Assembly (NCBI GenBank): GCA_045540975.1
Contig: JAZQIE010000133.1
Location: 1-22,007 of the forward strand
Source: SIG510 sp045540975
Lineage (GTDB): Bacteria > Bacillota > Clostridia > Oscillospirales > JAAYXM01
Length of the DNA: 22,007 nt
Reading direction: 5' to 3'
Position numbers and translations under genes: made by a program. This document shows positions 13,810 through 21,117 of the stretch, piece after piece. The notes beneath the pieces were generated by a model. The model did not search any database. It was given only the letters and a program-made list of their open reading frames with translations, and was not told the origin of the DNA. Positions within the stretch are counted from its first letter, which is position 1, and each line of letters opens with the position of its first letter.

Positions 13810-15468
13810 TTACAGTTGTGACGCTTTGCTCAGCGCTTCGTCAATACGCGGGCAGAAATACTCCTCGCCCACCAGCTCGACAAAGCCTGCTTTTCTCATA
13901 ACGTTTAAGGGCTGCTCGTTGACATGGGAGAAGACCACCTTGAGCCCTGCCTGTGTGCAGCGCTTGTACAAATCCTCCAGCGCATTCATTGCGGTCGCAT
14001 CGAGCGCGTTCACCGCGCGCATACGGAGTACTAAGACCTTTGTGTATTCCTTGAAGGTGATATCGAGCATTTTATCCGCCGCGCCGAAGAAGAGCGGTCC
14101 GCTGATTTCATACACACGCACGTGCTTGGGCACTTCGCACAGTTCAATGCTCTCGGCATCGTTTTCCTGCTCAATGTATCTCCAGCTTGTGACCTCGGTC
14201 TGGTCGCTCATGCGCTTTAAGAAGAGAAGCGCCGCCATAATCATACCCACTTCGATTGCAACGACAAGGTCAAACAGCACGGTGAGAACAAAGGTGACCA
14301 CCATGACCGCAATGTCGCTCTTCGGAGCGGTTTTGCAGGTGCGGACAAATTTCCGCCATTCGCTCATGTTATATGCAACCACGAACAGAATCGCCGCGAT
14401 GGTCGGCATCGGAATCAGCCCTGCATACGGCATGAGGAAGAGTAAGACAAGGAGCAGAACAACCGCGTGAACCATACCTGCAATCGGGGTACGGCCGCCG
14501 TTTTTCACGTTTGCCGCGGTACGTGCGATTGCACCGGTCGCGGGGATACCGCCAAAGAGAACGGATGCAATGTTGCCGAGACCCTGCGCGGTGAGTTCCG
14601 CGTTGGAGTTGTGACGGGAGTTTACCATACTGTCTGCCACAACGCAGGAAAGAAGCGATTCAATCGCGGCAAGCACCGCAATGGTGACCGCATCCGGGAA
14701 CACCGCTTTAATTTTCGCAACGCTGAAATCCATGCCCGCGAAGTCCACGTGCGGAAGACCCGACGGGATGGAATAAAGCTCACCGATGGTGTATACGCTG
14801 TCGCCCAAACCCGGGATAAACGCCACCATGAGCGCGCCGACCACAACCGCAATCAGCGAGGGCGGTACGCGTTTTTCAAACTTGGGATATACAATCAAAA
14901 TGAGAAGGGACACCGCACCCACCAGAAGCGCCCCCCAACTGAAGGTGCCGATGGCTTCGATATTCGCGTGCATCTTCTCCAAAAGCTCGACCGGACGCAC
15001 ACCGTCCGCATACTGCAGACCGAAGAAGTCCTTGACCTGCCCGAGCAGAATCGTGACCGCGATACCCGCGGTAAAGCCTGTGGTGATGGTGTACGGAATG
15101 TACTTAATGAGTCCGCCGAATTTGAACACACCCATCAGAATGAGCATCACACCCGCAAGGATGGTTGCGACAAACAACCCGTCCATTCCGTGGGTCGCGA
15201 CAATACCTGCCACAATGGTGGCAAACGCCGCGGTCGGACCCGCAATCTGCACACGGCTGCCGCCGAAGAAGGAGACCACAAAGCCTGCCGCCACCGCGGT
15301 ATACACGCCGCACGCGGGCTCAACACCCGATGCCAGCGCGAGCGCGATGGAAAGCGGAAGCGCAATGATTGCAACGATGATACCCGCAAGCAGGTCTTTG
15401 ATGAGTTGTCCCTTGTCATAGGTTTTCATGACAGAGAAGAGCTTTGGTTTCAAATAAAAGTCTTTCAT
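13810..15468 (-). CDS. SulP-family anion permease with STAS domain
   Basis: The protein has 552 residues: a membrane part (about 20-420) with ALPLSIALALASGVEP and VQIAGPTAAFATIVAG typical of SulP carriers, then a cytoplasmic STAS domain (about 448-550, containing NALDATAMNALEDLYK). SulP proteins carry sulfate, bicarbonate or other anions; the substrate cannot be told here. The STAS position that is a phosphorylated Ser in anti-sigma antagonists reads Ala-Thr (DATAMN). GGGGTGAA lies just before ATG. It is the first gene of a probable sulP-pyrE transcript from a strong promoter at 15498-15526. Confidence 0.94.
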   Translation of the reverse strand: MKDFYLKPKLFSVMKTYDKGQLIKDLLAGIIVAIIALPLSIALALASGVEPACGVYTAVAAGFVVSFFGGSRVQIAGPTAAFATIVAGIVATHGMDGLFVATILAGVMLILMGVFKFGGLIKYIPYTITTGFTAGIAVTILLGQVKDFFGLQYADGVRPVELLEKMHANIEAIGTFSWGALLVGAVSLLILIVYPKFEKRVPPSLIAVVVGALMVAFIPGLGDSVYTIGELYSIPSGLPHVDFAGMDFSVAKIKAVFPDAVTIAVLAAIESLLSCVVADSMVNSRHNSNAELTAQGLGNIASVLFGGIPATGAIARTAANVKNGGRTPIAGMVHAVVLLLVLLFLMPYAGLIPMPTIAAILFVVAYNMSEWRKFVRTCKTAPKSDIAVMVVTFVLTVLFDLVVAIEVGMIMAALLFLKRMSDQTEVTSWRYIEQENDAESIELCEVPKHVRVYEISGPLFFGAADKMLDITFKEYTKVLVLRMRAVNALDATAMNALEDLYKRCTQAGLKVVFSHVNEQPLNVMRKAGFVELVGEEYFCPRIDEALSKASQL

Positions 15469-15497
15469 GCTTTCACCCCATGTAAAATTCTCCCTCT

Positions 15498-15526
15498 ATT
15501 ATATCATTCGGAAAAAATCTTTACAA
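15498..15526 (-). promoter_or_regulatory. Promoter of the sulP-pyrE transcript
   Basis: On the minus strand TTGTAA (complement of 15521-15526), 17 bases, perfect TATAAT (complement of 15498-15503) with TGA before it (extended -10). Its -35 box overlaps that of the divergent promoter at 15520-15548. Confidence 0.7.
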
Positions 15527-15548
15527 GCCTGTAAAATTAGCCTAAAAT
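15520..15548 (+). promoter_or_regulatory. Promoter of the YaiI/YqxD-family gene
   Basis: TTTACA (15520-15525), 17 bases, TAAAAT (15543-15548). It shares its -35 bases with the divergent sulP promoter, so the two may compete for RNA polymerase. Confidence 0.6.
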
Positions 15549-15571
15549 AGAGAGAGAAACGGGGTGTTTTT

Positions 15572-16018
15572 ATGCAGATATACATTGATGCGGACGGCTG
15601 TCCCGTAGTAAGCGAGGTTTTGGCGCTTGCAAAAGAGTTTTCCATCCCCTGCACCATTCTGTGCGACACGTCGCATCGAATCGAGCGCGAGGGCGCAAAG
15701 ACGGTGGTCTGCTCCAAGGGTGCGGACAGCGTGGATTTCACCTTGGTGAATTTGATTTCAAAAGGCGATGTGGTGGTGACCCAAGACTACGGGCTTGCCG
15801 CGATGTGTCTGGCGCGCAAGGCTTTCCCGCTTCATCAGGACGGATATTTTTATACAAACGAGAACATTGACGCGCTCCTTTTGGTGCGGCACACCTCGGC
15901 AAAGGTCCGCCGCGCAGGTGGGCGGTTTCAAACAACCCCCAAGCGCACCCCCGAGCAAAACAAACGGTTTTATAACAATTTCAGACAGTTTTTAGAACAA
16001 AACGCACCGAGAAGTTAA
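15572..16018 (+). CDS. YaiI/YqxD-family (UPF0178, DUF188) PIN-like protein
   Basis: The protein has 148 residues, the usual length. The N-terminal MQIYIDADGCPV motif gives the conserved acidic residues Asp6 and Asp8. Further conserved stretches are CDTSHRIE, GADSVDF, VVTQDYGLA and, near the end, GGRFQTTPKRT. The fold is related to PIN nucleases and metal binding is expected, but the family's function is not established. GGGGTG lies 7 bases before ATG. It is a single-gene unit with its own promoter and terminator, divergent from sulP. Confidence 0.93.
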   Translation: MQIYIDADGCPVVSEVLALAKEFSIPCTILCDTSHRIEREGAKTVVCSKGADSVDFTLVNLISKGDVVVTQDYGLAAMCLARKAFPLHQDGYFYTNENIDALLLVRHTSAKVRRAGGRFQTTPKRTPEQNKRFYNNFRQFLEQNAPRS

Positions 16019-16035
16019 CGCTTCTCGGTTTTTTT
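16006..16035 (+). terminator. Intrinsic terminator after the YaiI/YqxD-family gene
   Basis: Stem ACCGAGAAG/CTTCTCGGT with loop TTAACG, then a run of T residues. It overlaps the stop codon and insulates the promoter at 16037. Confidence 0.85.
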
Positions 16036-16036
16036 C

Positions 16037-16065
16037 TTGCAAACCCACTCCTCTTGTGATATGAT
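16037..16065 (+). promoter_or_regulatory. Promoter of the leader RNA / cohesin operon
   Basis: TTGCAA (16037-16042), 17 bases, TATGAT (16060-16065), with TGA directly before the -10 box. The expected start of transcription is about 16072, at the first base of the long hairpin that follows. This placement supports a transcribed leader or small RNA. Confidence 0.65.
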
Positions 16066-16072
16066 AAAAAAT

Positions 16073-16203
16073 GCCAAACAAAACCAAATATATGACAACT
16101 ACGTAGTATGTGTGTTTTTGTCTTGTTTTTAGAACAGGGTAAAAATGCAGATGCTCTATTTCACATACACATACTTGTAGTTGTAGTGAAGGTTTTGTTT
16201 GGC
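16073..16203 (+). ncRNA. Candidate structured leader or small RNA (131-nt long-stem hairpin)
   Basis: A perfect 13-bp outer stem GCCAAACAAAACC (16073-16085) / GGTTTTGTTTGGC (16191-16203) is followed by an internal loop and a second stem: CAACTAC (16096-16102) with GTAGTTG (16177-16183), then GTATGTGT (16106-16113) with ACACATAC (16167-16174). The apical part of about 50 nt has only weak pairing. A promoter fires into it and a terminator follows at 16229. I do not recognise a known riboswitch. It may instead be a miniature inverted-repeat element. Confidence 0.55.
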
Positions 16204-16228
16204 GACAATCGGAGCGGATGCGTTTTGC

Positions 16229-16261
16229 TGCGTCAGCTTCGGCTGGCGCATTTTTTATTTT
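16229..16261 (+). terminator. UUCG-loop intrinsic terminator inside the cohesin-operon leader
   Basis: Stem TGCGTCAGC/GCTGGCGCA (one G-U pair) closed by a TTCG tetraloop, then TTTTTTATTT. It is 33 bases before the lipoprotein start codon and no gene ends just before it. It must therefore end a small RNA or act as an attenuator for the operon. A short alternative hairpin GCTG/CAGC (16227-16237) would compete with its 5' arm. Confidence 0.85.
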
Positions 16262-16293
16262 GTGCCAAACATACAAATCATAAGGAGAGTGTT

Positions 16294-16812
16294 ATGAAAA
16301 AAAGCAAATTATGTCTTCTACTTGTGTGTCTCATGTTTCTTTTTTCTTCCTGTGAAAGAACAGAGAAAAACTCCACTACACCGGAAAGCAATGGAGTCCC
16401 CACGCTTTACGCTTCCACAGTTCAAACTTCACCCGGTGAAACAGTAGAGGTTGCCGTTCAAATCAAAAACAATCCCGGCGTCTTGGGAATGACCTTTTCG
16501 ATCCATTTTGACGAAAGCAAATGCCGCCTTGTTAGCGTAAAAAACGGTGATGCGCTCAAAGCATTACAGTTTACCCCATCAAAAACTCTTGAAAACGGTT
16601 CCCGTTTTCTTTGGGATGCTTTAGAACTCTCAGATGGAGATGTTTTGGACGGTGAAGTACTGGTCATGAAATTCAAGGTCTCTGATGATGCTTATGGATA
16701 CTGTCCCATTACGGTAAAAGCATTTTCCGGAGATATCTTGGATCAAGAACTCAATGTAATCTCTCCGCTTGTGCAGAGCGGCGAAATCATAATCAATACA
16801 GAAAGGAACTGA
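16294..16812 (+). CDS. Lipoprotein with cohesin-type module
   Basis: The protein has 172 residues. A lipoprotein signal peptide (MKKSKLCLLLVCLMFLFSSC) ends in the lipobox Cys20, slightly unusual with Phe at -3. A linker follows, and then a single cohesin-type module (about 43-168) with VQIKNNPGVLGMTFSIHFDE, GDALKALQFT, FLWDALELSDG and FSGDILD. The frame runs open back to 16108, but AAGGAG before ATG 16294 and the signal peptide decide the start. Cohesins bind dockerins; as the only lipid-anchored protein of the operon it could hold partners at the cell membrane. It lies 5 bases before the next gene. The cohesin assignment rests on motif similarity to the next two proteins and to the family. 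Confidence 0.85.
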   Translation: MKKSKLCLLLVCLMFLFSSCERTEKNSTTPESNGVPTLYASTVQTSPGETVEVAVQIKNNPGVLGMTFSIHFDESKCRLVSVKNGDALKALQFTPSKTLENGSRFLWDALELSDGDVLDGEVLVMKFKVSDDAYGYCPITVKAFSGDILDQELNVISPLVQSGEIIINTERN

Positions 16813-16817
16813 CAGTT

Positions 16818-19800
16818 ATGAACACAAAGCGCCTTGTTTCTCTCTTACTTGTACTCGTTACGGTGATAACATTTGTTACTCCGCTTGCAAGTGCAACAGA
16901 AGTTAATCCGACTTTGTCAGTCCAGTCCGTCTCCGGTGTTTCCGGTGGGACTGTTGATGTGGACGTTATCATTAAAAACAATCCGGGTATCCTAGGTGCA
17001 ACGTTAACCTTCACCTATGACGAAGGACTCACCTTATCAGGTGTAAAAAACGGAGACGCATTCTCTGCACTCTCATTGAGTAAGCCTGGCAATTTTTCTT
17101 CTCCCTGTAATTTTCTTTGGGACGGAGAGGAGCTTTTGGAGGAAGACATCACCGACGGCACTGTCATCACCCTTACCTTTGAAATTGATGAGGATGCCCC
17201 GGCAGATGCAAATTATAGTGTTGCAGTTTCATATGTGAGTGGTGACATTTATGATTTGAATCTTAATCCAGTCAAACTCAACATTGAAAATGGAATTGTC
17301 CATGTAATCGACTATATTCCTGGGGATGTAGACGGTGACGATGAGGTTCTTACTTCGGATATCATTTTTCTTCGCCGTCATATCACCGGTGGTTGGGATG
17401 TGACCATCAATGAAGCCGCAGGTGATGTCAATGATGACGGACGTCTCAATTCAGGTGATGTCATTTATATTCGTCGCTTTATCGCAGGTGGCTGGGATGT
17501 TGAACTTTTACCCTCTACCCCGCGTTGCAGTCATGAGATGACCTCACATCCGTACAAAGCACCCACCTATACCGAAGCAGGAAACATTGCATACTGGACC
17601 TGTTCGAAGTGTGAAAAACTTTTCAGCGACGAAGAAGGTCTGACTGAAATCAGCGAAACAGATACCGTAATTGCACCGAAGGACGGGTACTCCATCACCT
17701 ACTACGTAGACCTTAATGATACATATCTCCAATCCATTGACATCGAAAACCAAAATCCGGCTTATTACAGTAGCGATGAATCCGTGGTTTTGAATGATCT
17801 TTTGGTCAACGGTTATGACTTCCTTGGTTGGTACACTGCACAGACCGGCGGGGAGCGTGTAACCGAAATCAAAGTAGGCGAAACAGGAAACAAGGTACTC
17901 TACGCACATTGGGCAAAAAAGGAATACACGGTAAGTTTTGTTTCCACAATGCTTCCGCAAGCACCAATGAAATATGCTGTCGGCGAGGAGCAACCGCTTC
18001 CTGTTCCGGGGCAAGATTTAGACAAAGTGTTGGATAAATACACTTGGATTGGTTGGACAGACAAAGACGGAAATCTTTGGGAGAGTATCCCCGCCGGAAC
18101 TGCAATGAATTTTACACTTTATGAAAATTGGGCAAGTACAAGAAACAAGGCAGTACCTGTTAAAAAACTATCCGATCCGTTCATATTCGAAGATACAGAA
18201 AACGGTGTTATTCTTTTCACCTATGAAATTGGTGAACTTCAAAATGTTCCGCTCTTTACTACATTAAATCTTAATTGTGCAAACGGAATTATAACAACGC
18301 ACTCAAAAACGGAGACATCTGAAATCAGTTCAACACAAGCATCCACCGTTGCAAAGGTTGTTTCAAATGCAACAACCAACACGTCAGCATGGACTTTGTC
18401 AAGCGATTGGAATCAGAGCACCCAGATCAGCGAAAGTTATTTGGAGGAAACCGGCCAAACCCGAGAGGAAGCCGAAACCATTTCCAAAAGCGAAAACAAC
18501 AGTTATTTCCTCAATACCAGCAGTGGTGGTTCCAACAGTCTCGTATCCGTCAATGGAGAAACATATAAAACCTCTGTGGGAAACAGCGGCTCTAACTCCT
18601 CTTACGACACCTCGCAATACAACACCGAATGGGGTGTTGGCGTAGAGGGTTCGATCGGCGGAGGAAGCAAACTTGATGAAATCATTGACATCGGCGTCGG
18701 GCTCAATGCTCATACTGGTGAAAAACTTGCACGTAACTCCGGAGCAAGTTCCTATGCAGAATGGCACGACAATGCAGATACCGAAAAGTATCATTCGACC
18801 ACAGCAACTTCTACTAACACTTGGAACTCTTCTTCCGGCTACAACAACAGCCGTAGTGTGAGCCAGAGCAACACAATTTCAAACGTCATGTCAAAGGTTA
18901 TCAGTGAACAAAAAGGGTACGGCGAATCCTATTCATCCGGCGGTTCCAACAGTGAGTCACAAGCCCTTGCATCCACAGACACAAAGAGTGACGAGTACAG
19001 TTCAGCATTGACCTATTACACATCCCAAATCACCTCCTCAACAACAACATTCTCCAGCAGCGGCCATACGGTTGGCGATTACAGAATGGTCATGGCAGGA
19101 ACTGTACACGTTTTCGCTGTTGTAGGTTATGACATCGCAAGCAAATCTTATTATGTTTACACCTATAATGTATTGGACGATAAGACCGAAGAGTACCTTG
19201 ATTATTCTTATGATGGAACATTCGAAGATCACGAAACAGGGGTTCTTCCTTTTGAAATCCCCTATTATGTTGAACAGTATGTAAACAGTAAAACACTCAA
19301 AACAGACGGTCTTGTGTTTAATCCGGATACCGGCATGATTGTCGATTATATTCCCACAAATGAAACACCGGACGATATCATTTTCATTCCTTCCTATATC
19401 CCGGTCAACAACAATGATGAAACCATTTCTTCTGTCAAAGTAACCGGAATTAAGCCCGGTTTGTTCAAAAACAACACCGACATCAAAGCGGTCAAGATCA
19501 GTGATTTTGTCACTGAAATTCCGGAGTCGACATTCGAAGGATGCTCCAATCTTGAATATGTATTTTGTCCTGGTGTGACCAGCTTTAATGACAATGCATT
19601 CAATGGTTGTACCTCACTTAATACATTCTCTGTCCCGGTTGAAATCAAACATGTTGGTGACAATGCATTTACAGGTCTCCCAAAGGTGAAAGCCACTGCA
19701 TCAAGCGCGGCCGTTGCACAAGCGATTGCAACCTGTGGTGCGAAAAACATCGTTTTGGATATTTCTGAAATCCCGAATGACGAAGCCGTTGGAATGGTGT

Positions 19801-21065
19801 TTGAAATCGGCTCTGCTGAGACATTTGAACTCCAAGGCAAGGATAAGGAATATAAAGGACTGAGTGTGAAATCCGATGCAGAAAAGACTATCATTAACGG
19901 TATTACATTCACTGAAAACTCCAAAATCCCAATGGATTTTGATTCCGACAATGTAACCCTTGACCGTGTCAAGGCAGAAGTGGCAGGCTATGCTCTCGTG
20001 CTCAAAGCGGACACGACCAATTTGAGTCTTAACCGCACCATCAATTTGAGATCTACCAGTGAAAACGCAATTCTTTGCAAGAATCTCAATCTTGCTCCGC
20101 TTACATCCGATGTGACAGGTCTCCTGAATGTCAATGGAAATATTTTGGTATGCGGTGAGATTTCCGGCGAAAAGTATCTTACCGTATCAAACGGCGAGAT
20201 TATCCATATCACAGAGGAAGAGTTTAACAACTACCTCTCCTCTCACCAAATCACCTTTAATGCAACCGGCGGCACTGTTGCAATTGAAAGTAAAATGGCA
20301 TCGCTCAATATGCCGATTGGAGAACTTCCGACCCCAAGCCGTGATTACTACACCTTTGACGGTTGGTATACTGAGGTCGACGGTGGAGATGTGGTAACTG
20401 CAGAAACTTTGATGACATCGCTTACCGATATCACGCTCTATGCGCATTGGGTACATAACGATGCCGTATGGGCACCGGCCGAAGATGTTCCTACCGATGC
20501 GGAAATCGTAGATCGCAAATGGAGTTACACTCAAACCTTATATAACACCTCATATTCCCCTACTTTAAGCGGCTGGACACAATATGATTCCGAACGTACC
20601 GCCTGGGGATCAACCGTTGGCCCTGTGTATAATAATCCTGCAAACGGAACCAGAAACGTTTGGAGTGAAAGTTATGTAAAATCAACAACTACATATTATA
20701 AGTATTATCACAGATGGAACGGTGTAGACAAAACAGCTGCTGGCGGAGGCCGTTGGGGTGATTATAGATACACAAGTTGGATAGAACACGCAATAGAATT
20801 AACATATCAATTATCCAAATCTGGAACATATGAAACTGATATTCAATTTTACGGTTCATCTGCTTGCCCAAAATGTAGCGCACAAAGAATGTGGGTCCCA
20901 AATGGAACGCGAACCGCTAAGAACTATGGCACCAGATGGTACTATCAAGAGCCGGTTTACACCTATTACTTCAGCAAGACCGAGGATGTTGAATCCCGTG
21001 AGGATCCGAGCACACTCGAAAATGTTTCTAATATTGTAGAATGGGTACAGTACAGAACAAAGTAA
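16818..21065 (+). CDS. Giant secreted multidomain protein: cohesin, dockerin, InlB-type and BspA-type repeats
   Basis: The protein has 1415 residues. Order: signal peptide (1-26, ends ASA); cohesin-type module (about 33-163); dockerin with two calcium loops, DVDGDDEVLTSD (170-181) and DVNDDGRLNSGD (203-214); a CSHEM...CSKC segment (237-265); InlB/Listeria-Bacteroides-type repeats (about 292-365, 370-438, 1143-1211); a Ser/Thr/Asn-rich region with alternating polar strands (about 490-750); a beta-rich GTVHVFAVVGYDIASKSYYV stretch (761-780); BspA-type leucine-rich repeats (about 866-960); an unknown beta-rich part (980-1140); and a Trp/Tyr-rich C-terminal domain (1214-1415) starting DAVWAPAEDVPTDAEI. 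No LPXTG motif, enzyme domain or terminal membrane anchor is visible. AAGGA lies 11 bases before ATG. It looks like an adhesin or scaffold held through cohesin-dockerin contacts. Confidence 0.9.
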   Translation: MNTKRLVSLLLVLVTVITFVTPLASATEVNPTLSVQSVSGVSGGTVDVDVIIKNNPGILGATLTFTYDEGLTLSGVKNGDAFSALSLSKPGNFSSPCNFLWDGEELLEEDITDGTVITLTFEIDEDAPADANYSVAVSYVSGDIYDLNLNPVKLNIENGIVHVIDYIPGDVDGDDEVLTSDIIFLRRHITGGWDVTINEAAGDVNDDGRLNSGDVIYIRRFIAGGWDVELLPSTPRCSHEMTSHPYKAPTYTEAGNIAYWTCSKCEKLFSDEEGLTEISETDTVIAPKDGYSITYYVDLNDTYLQSIDIENQNPAYYSSDESVVLNDLLVNGYDFLGWYTAQTGGERVTEIKVGETGNKVLYAHWAKKEYTVSFVSTMLPQAPMKYAVGEEQPLPVPGQDLDKVLDKYTWIGWTDKDGNLWESIPAGTAMNFTLYENWASTRNKAVPVKKLSDPFIFEDTENGVILFTYEIGELQNVPLFTTLNLNCANGIITTHSKTETSEISSTQASTVAKVVSNATTNTSAWTLSSDWNQSTQISESYLEETGQTREEAETISKSENNSYFLNTSSGGSNSLVSVNGETYKTSVGNSGSNSSYDTSQYNTEWGVGVEGSIGGGSKLDEIIDIGVGLNAHTGEKLARNSGASSYAEWHDNADTEKYHSTTATSTNTWNSSSGYNNSRSVSQSNTISNVMSKVISEQKGYGESYSSGGSNSESQALASTDTKSDEYSSALTYYTSQITSSTTTFSSSGHTVGDYRMVMAGTVHVFAVVGYDIASKSYYVYTYNVLDDKTEEYLDYSYDGTFEDHETGVLPFEIPYYVEQYVNSKTLKTDGLVFNPDTGMIVDYIPTNETPDDIIFIPSYIPVNNNDETISSVKVTGIKPGLFKNNTDIKAVKISDFVTEIPESTFEGCSNLEYVFCPGVTSFNDNAFNGCTSLNTFSVPVEIKHVGDNAFTGLPKVKATASSAAVAQAIATCGAKNIVLDISEIPNDEAVGMVFEIGSAETFELQGKDKEYKGLSVKSDAEKTIINGITFTENSKIPMDFDSDNVTLDRVKAEVAGYALVLKADTTNLSLNRTINLRSTSENAILCKNLNLAPLTSDVTGLLNVNGNILVCGEISGEKYLTVSNGEIIHITEEEFNNYLSSHQITFNATGGTVAIESKMASLNMPIGELPTPSRDYYTFDGWYTEVDGGDVVTAETLMTSLTDITLYAHWVHNDAVWAPAEDVPTDAEIVDRKWSYTQTLYNTSYSPTLSGWTQYDSERTAWGSTVGPVYNNPANGTRNVWSESYVKSTTTYYKYYHRWNGVDKTAAGGGRWGDYRYTSWIEHAIELTYQLSKSGTYETDIQFYGSSACPKCSAQRMWVPNGTRTAKNYGTRWYYQEPVYTYYFSKTEDVESREDPSTLENVSNIVEWVQYRTK

Positions 21066-21071
21066 GATTCA

Positions 21072-21101
21072 TTTTCCTGCCCGCAAAAGCGGGCAGGAAA
21101 A
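21072..21101. other. Perfect hairpin without T run between the second and third cohesin genes
   Basis: Stem TTTTCCTGCCCGC/GCGGGCAGGAAAA with loop AAAA. It is symmetrical and on both strands the 3' arm ends in A, not T, so it is not a standard intrinsic terminator. It probably stabilises or separates mRNA segments between genes of one operon. Confidence 0.7.
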
Positions 21102-21117
21102 ACAGGAGGTATTCTAG

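Noticed and set aside
13238..14470. Long plus-strand frame (410 codons) over pyrE and sulP
   Set aside because: It is antisense to two clear genes, has no ribosome binding site and gives a His/Arg-rich low-similarity product.
14467..15534. Plus-strand frame (355 codons) antisense to sulP
   Set aside because: It is a GC-driven shadow of the SulP gene with biased composition and no start signals.
15992..16276. Minus-strand frame (94 codons) across the leader region
   Set aside because: No ribosome binding site, it runs through two terminators and a hairpin, and the product is unlike any family I know.
16108..16293. In-frame N-terminal extension of the cohesin lipoprotein
   Set aside because: It crosses the long hairpin and a terminator, and has no ribosome binding site. 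ATG 16294 has AAGGAG and starts a signal peptide.
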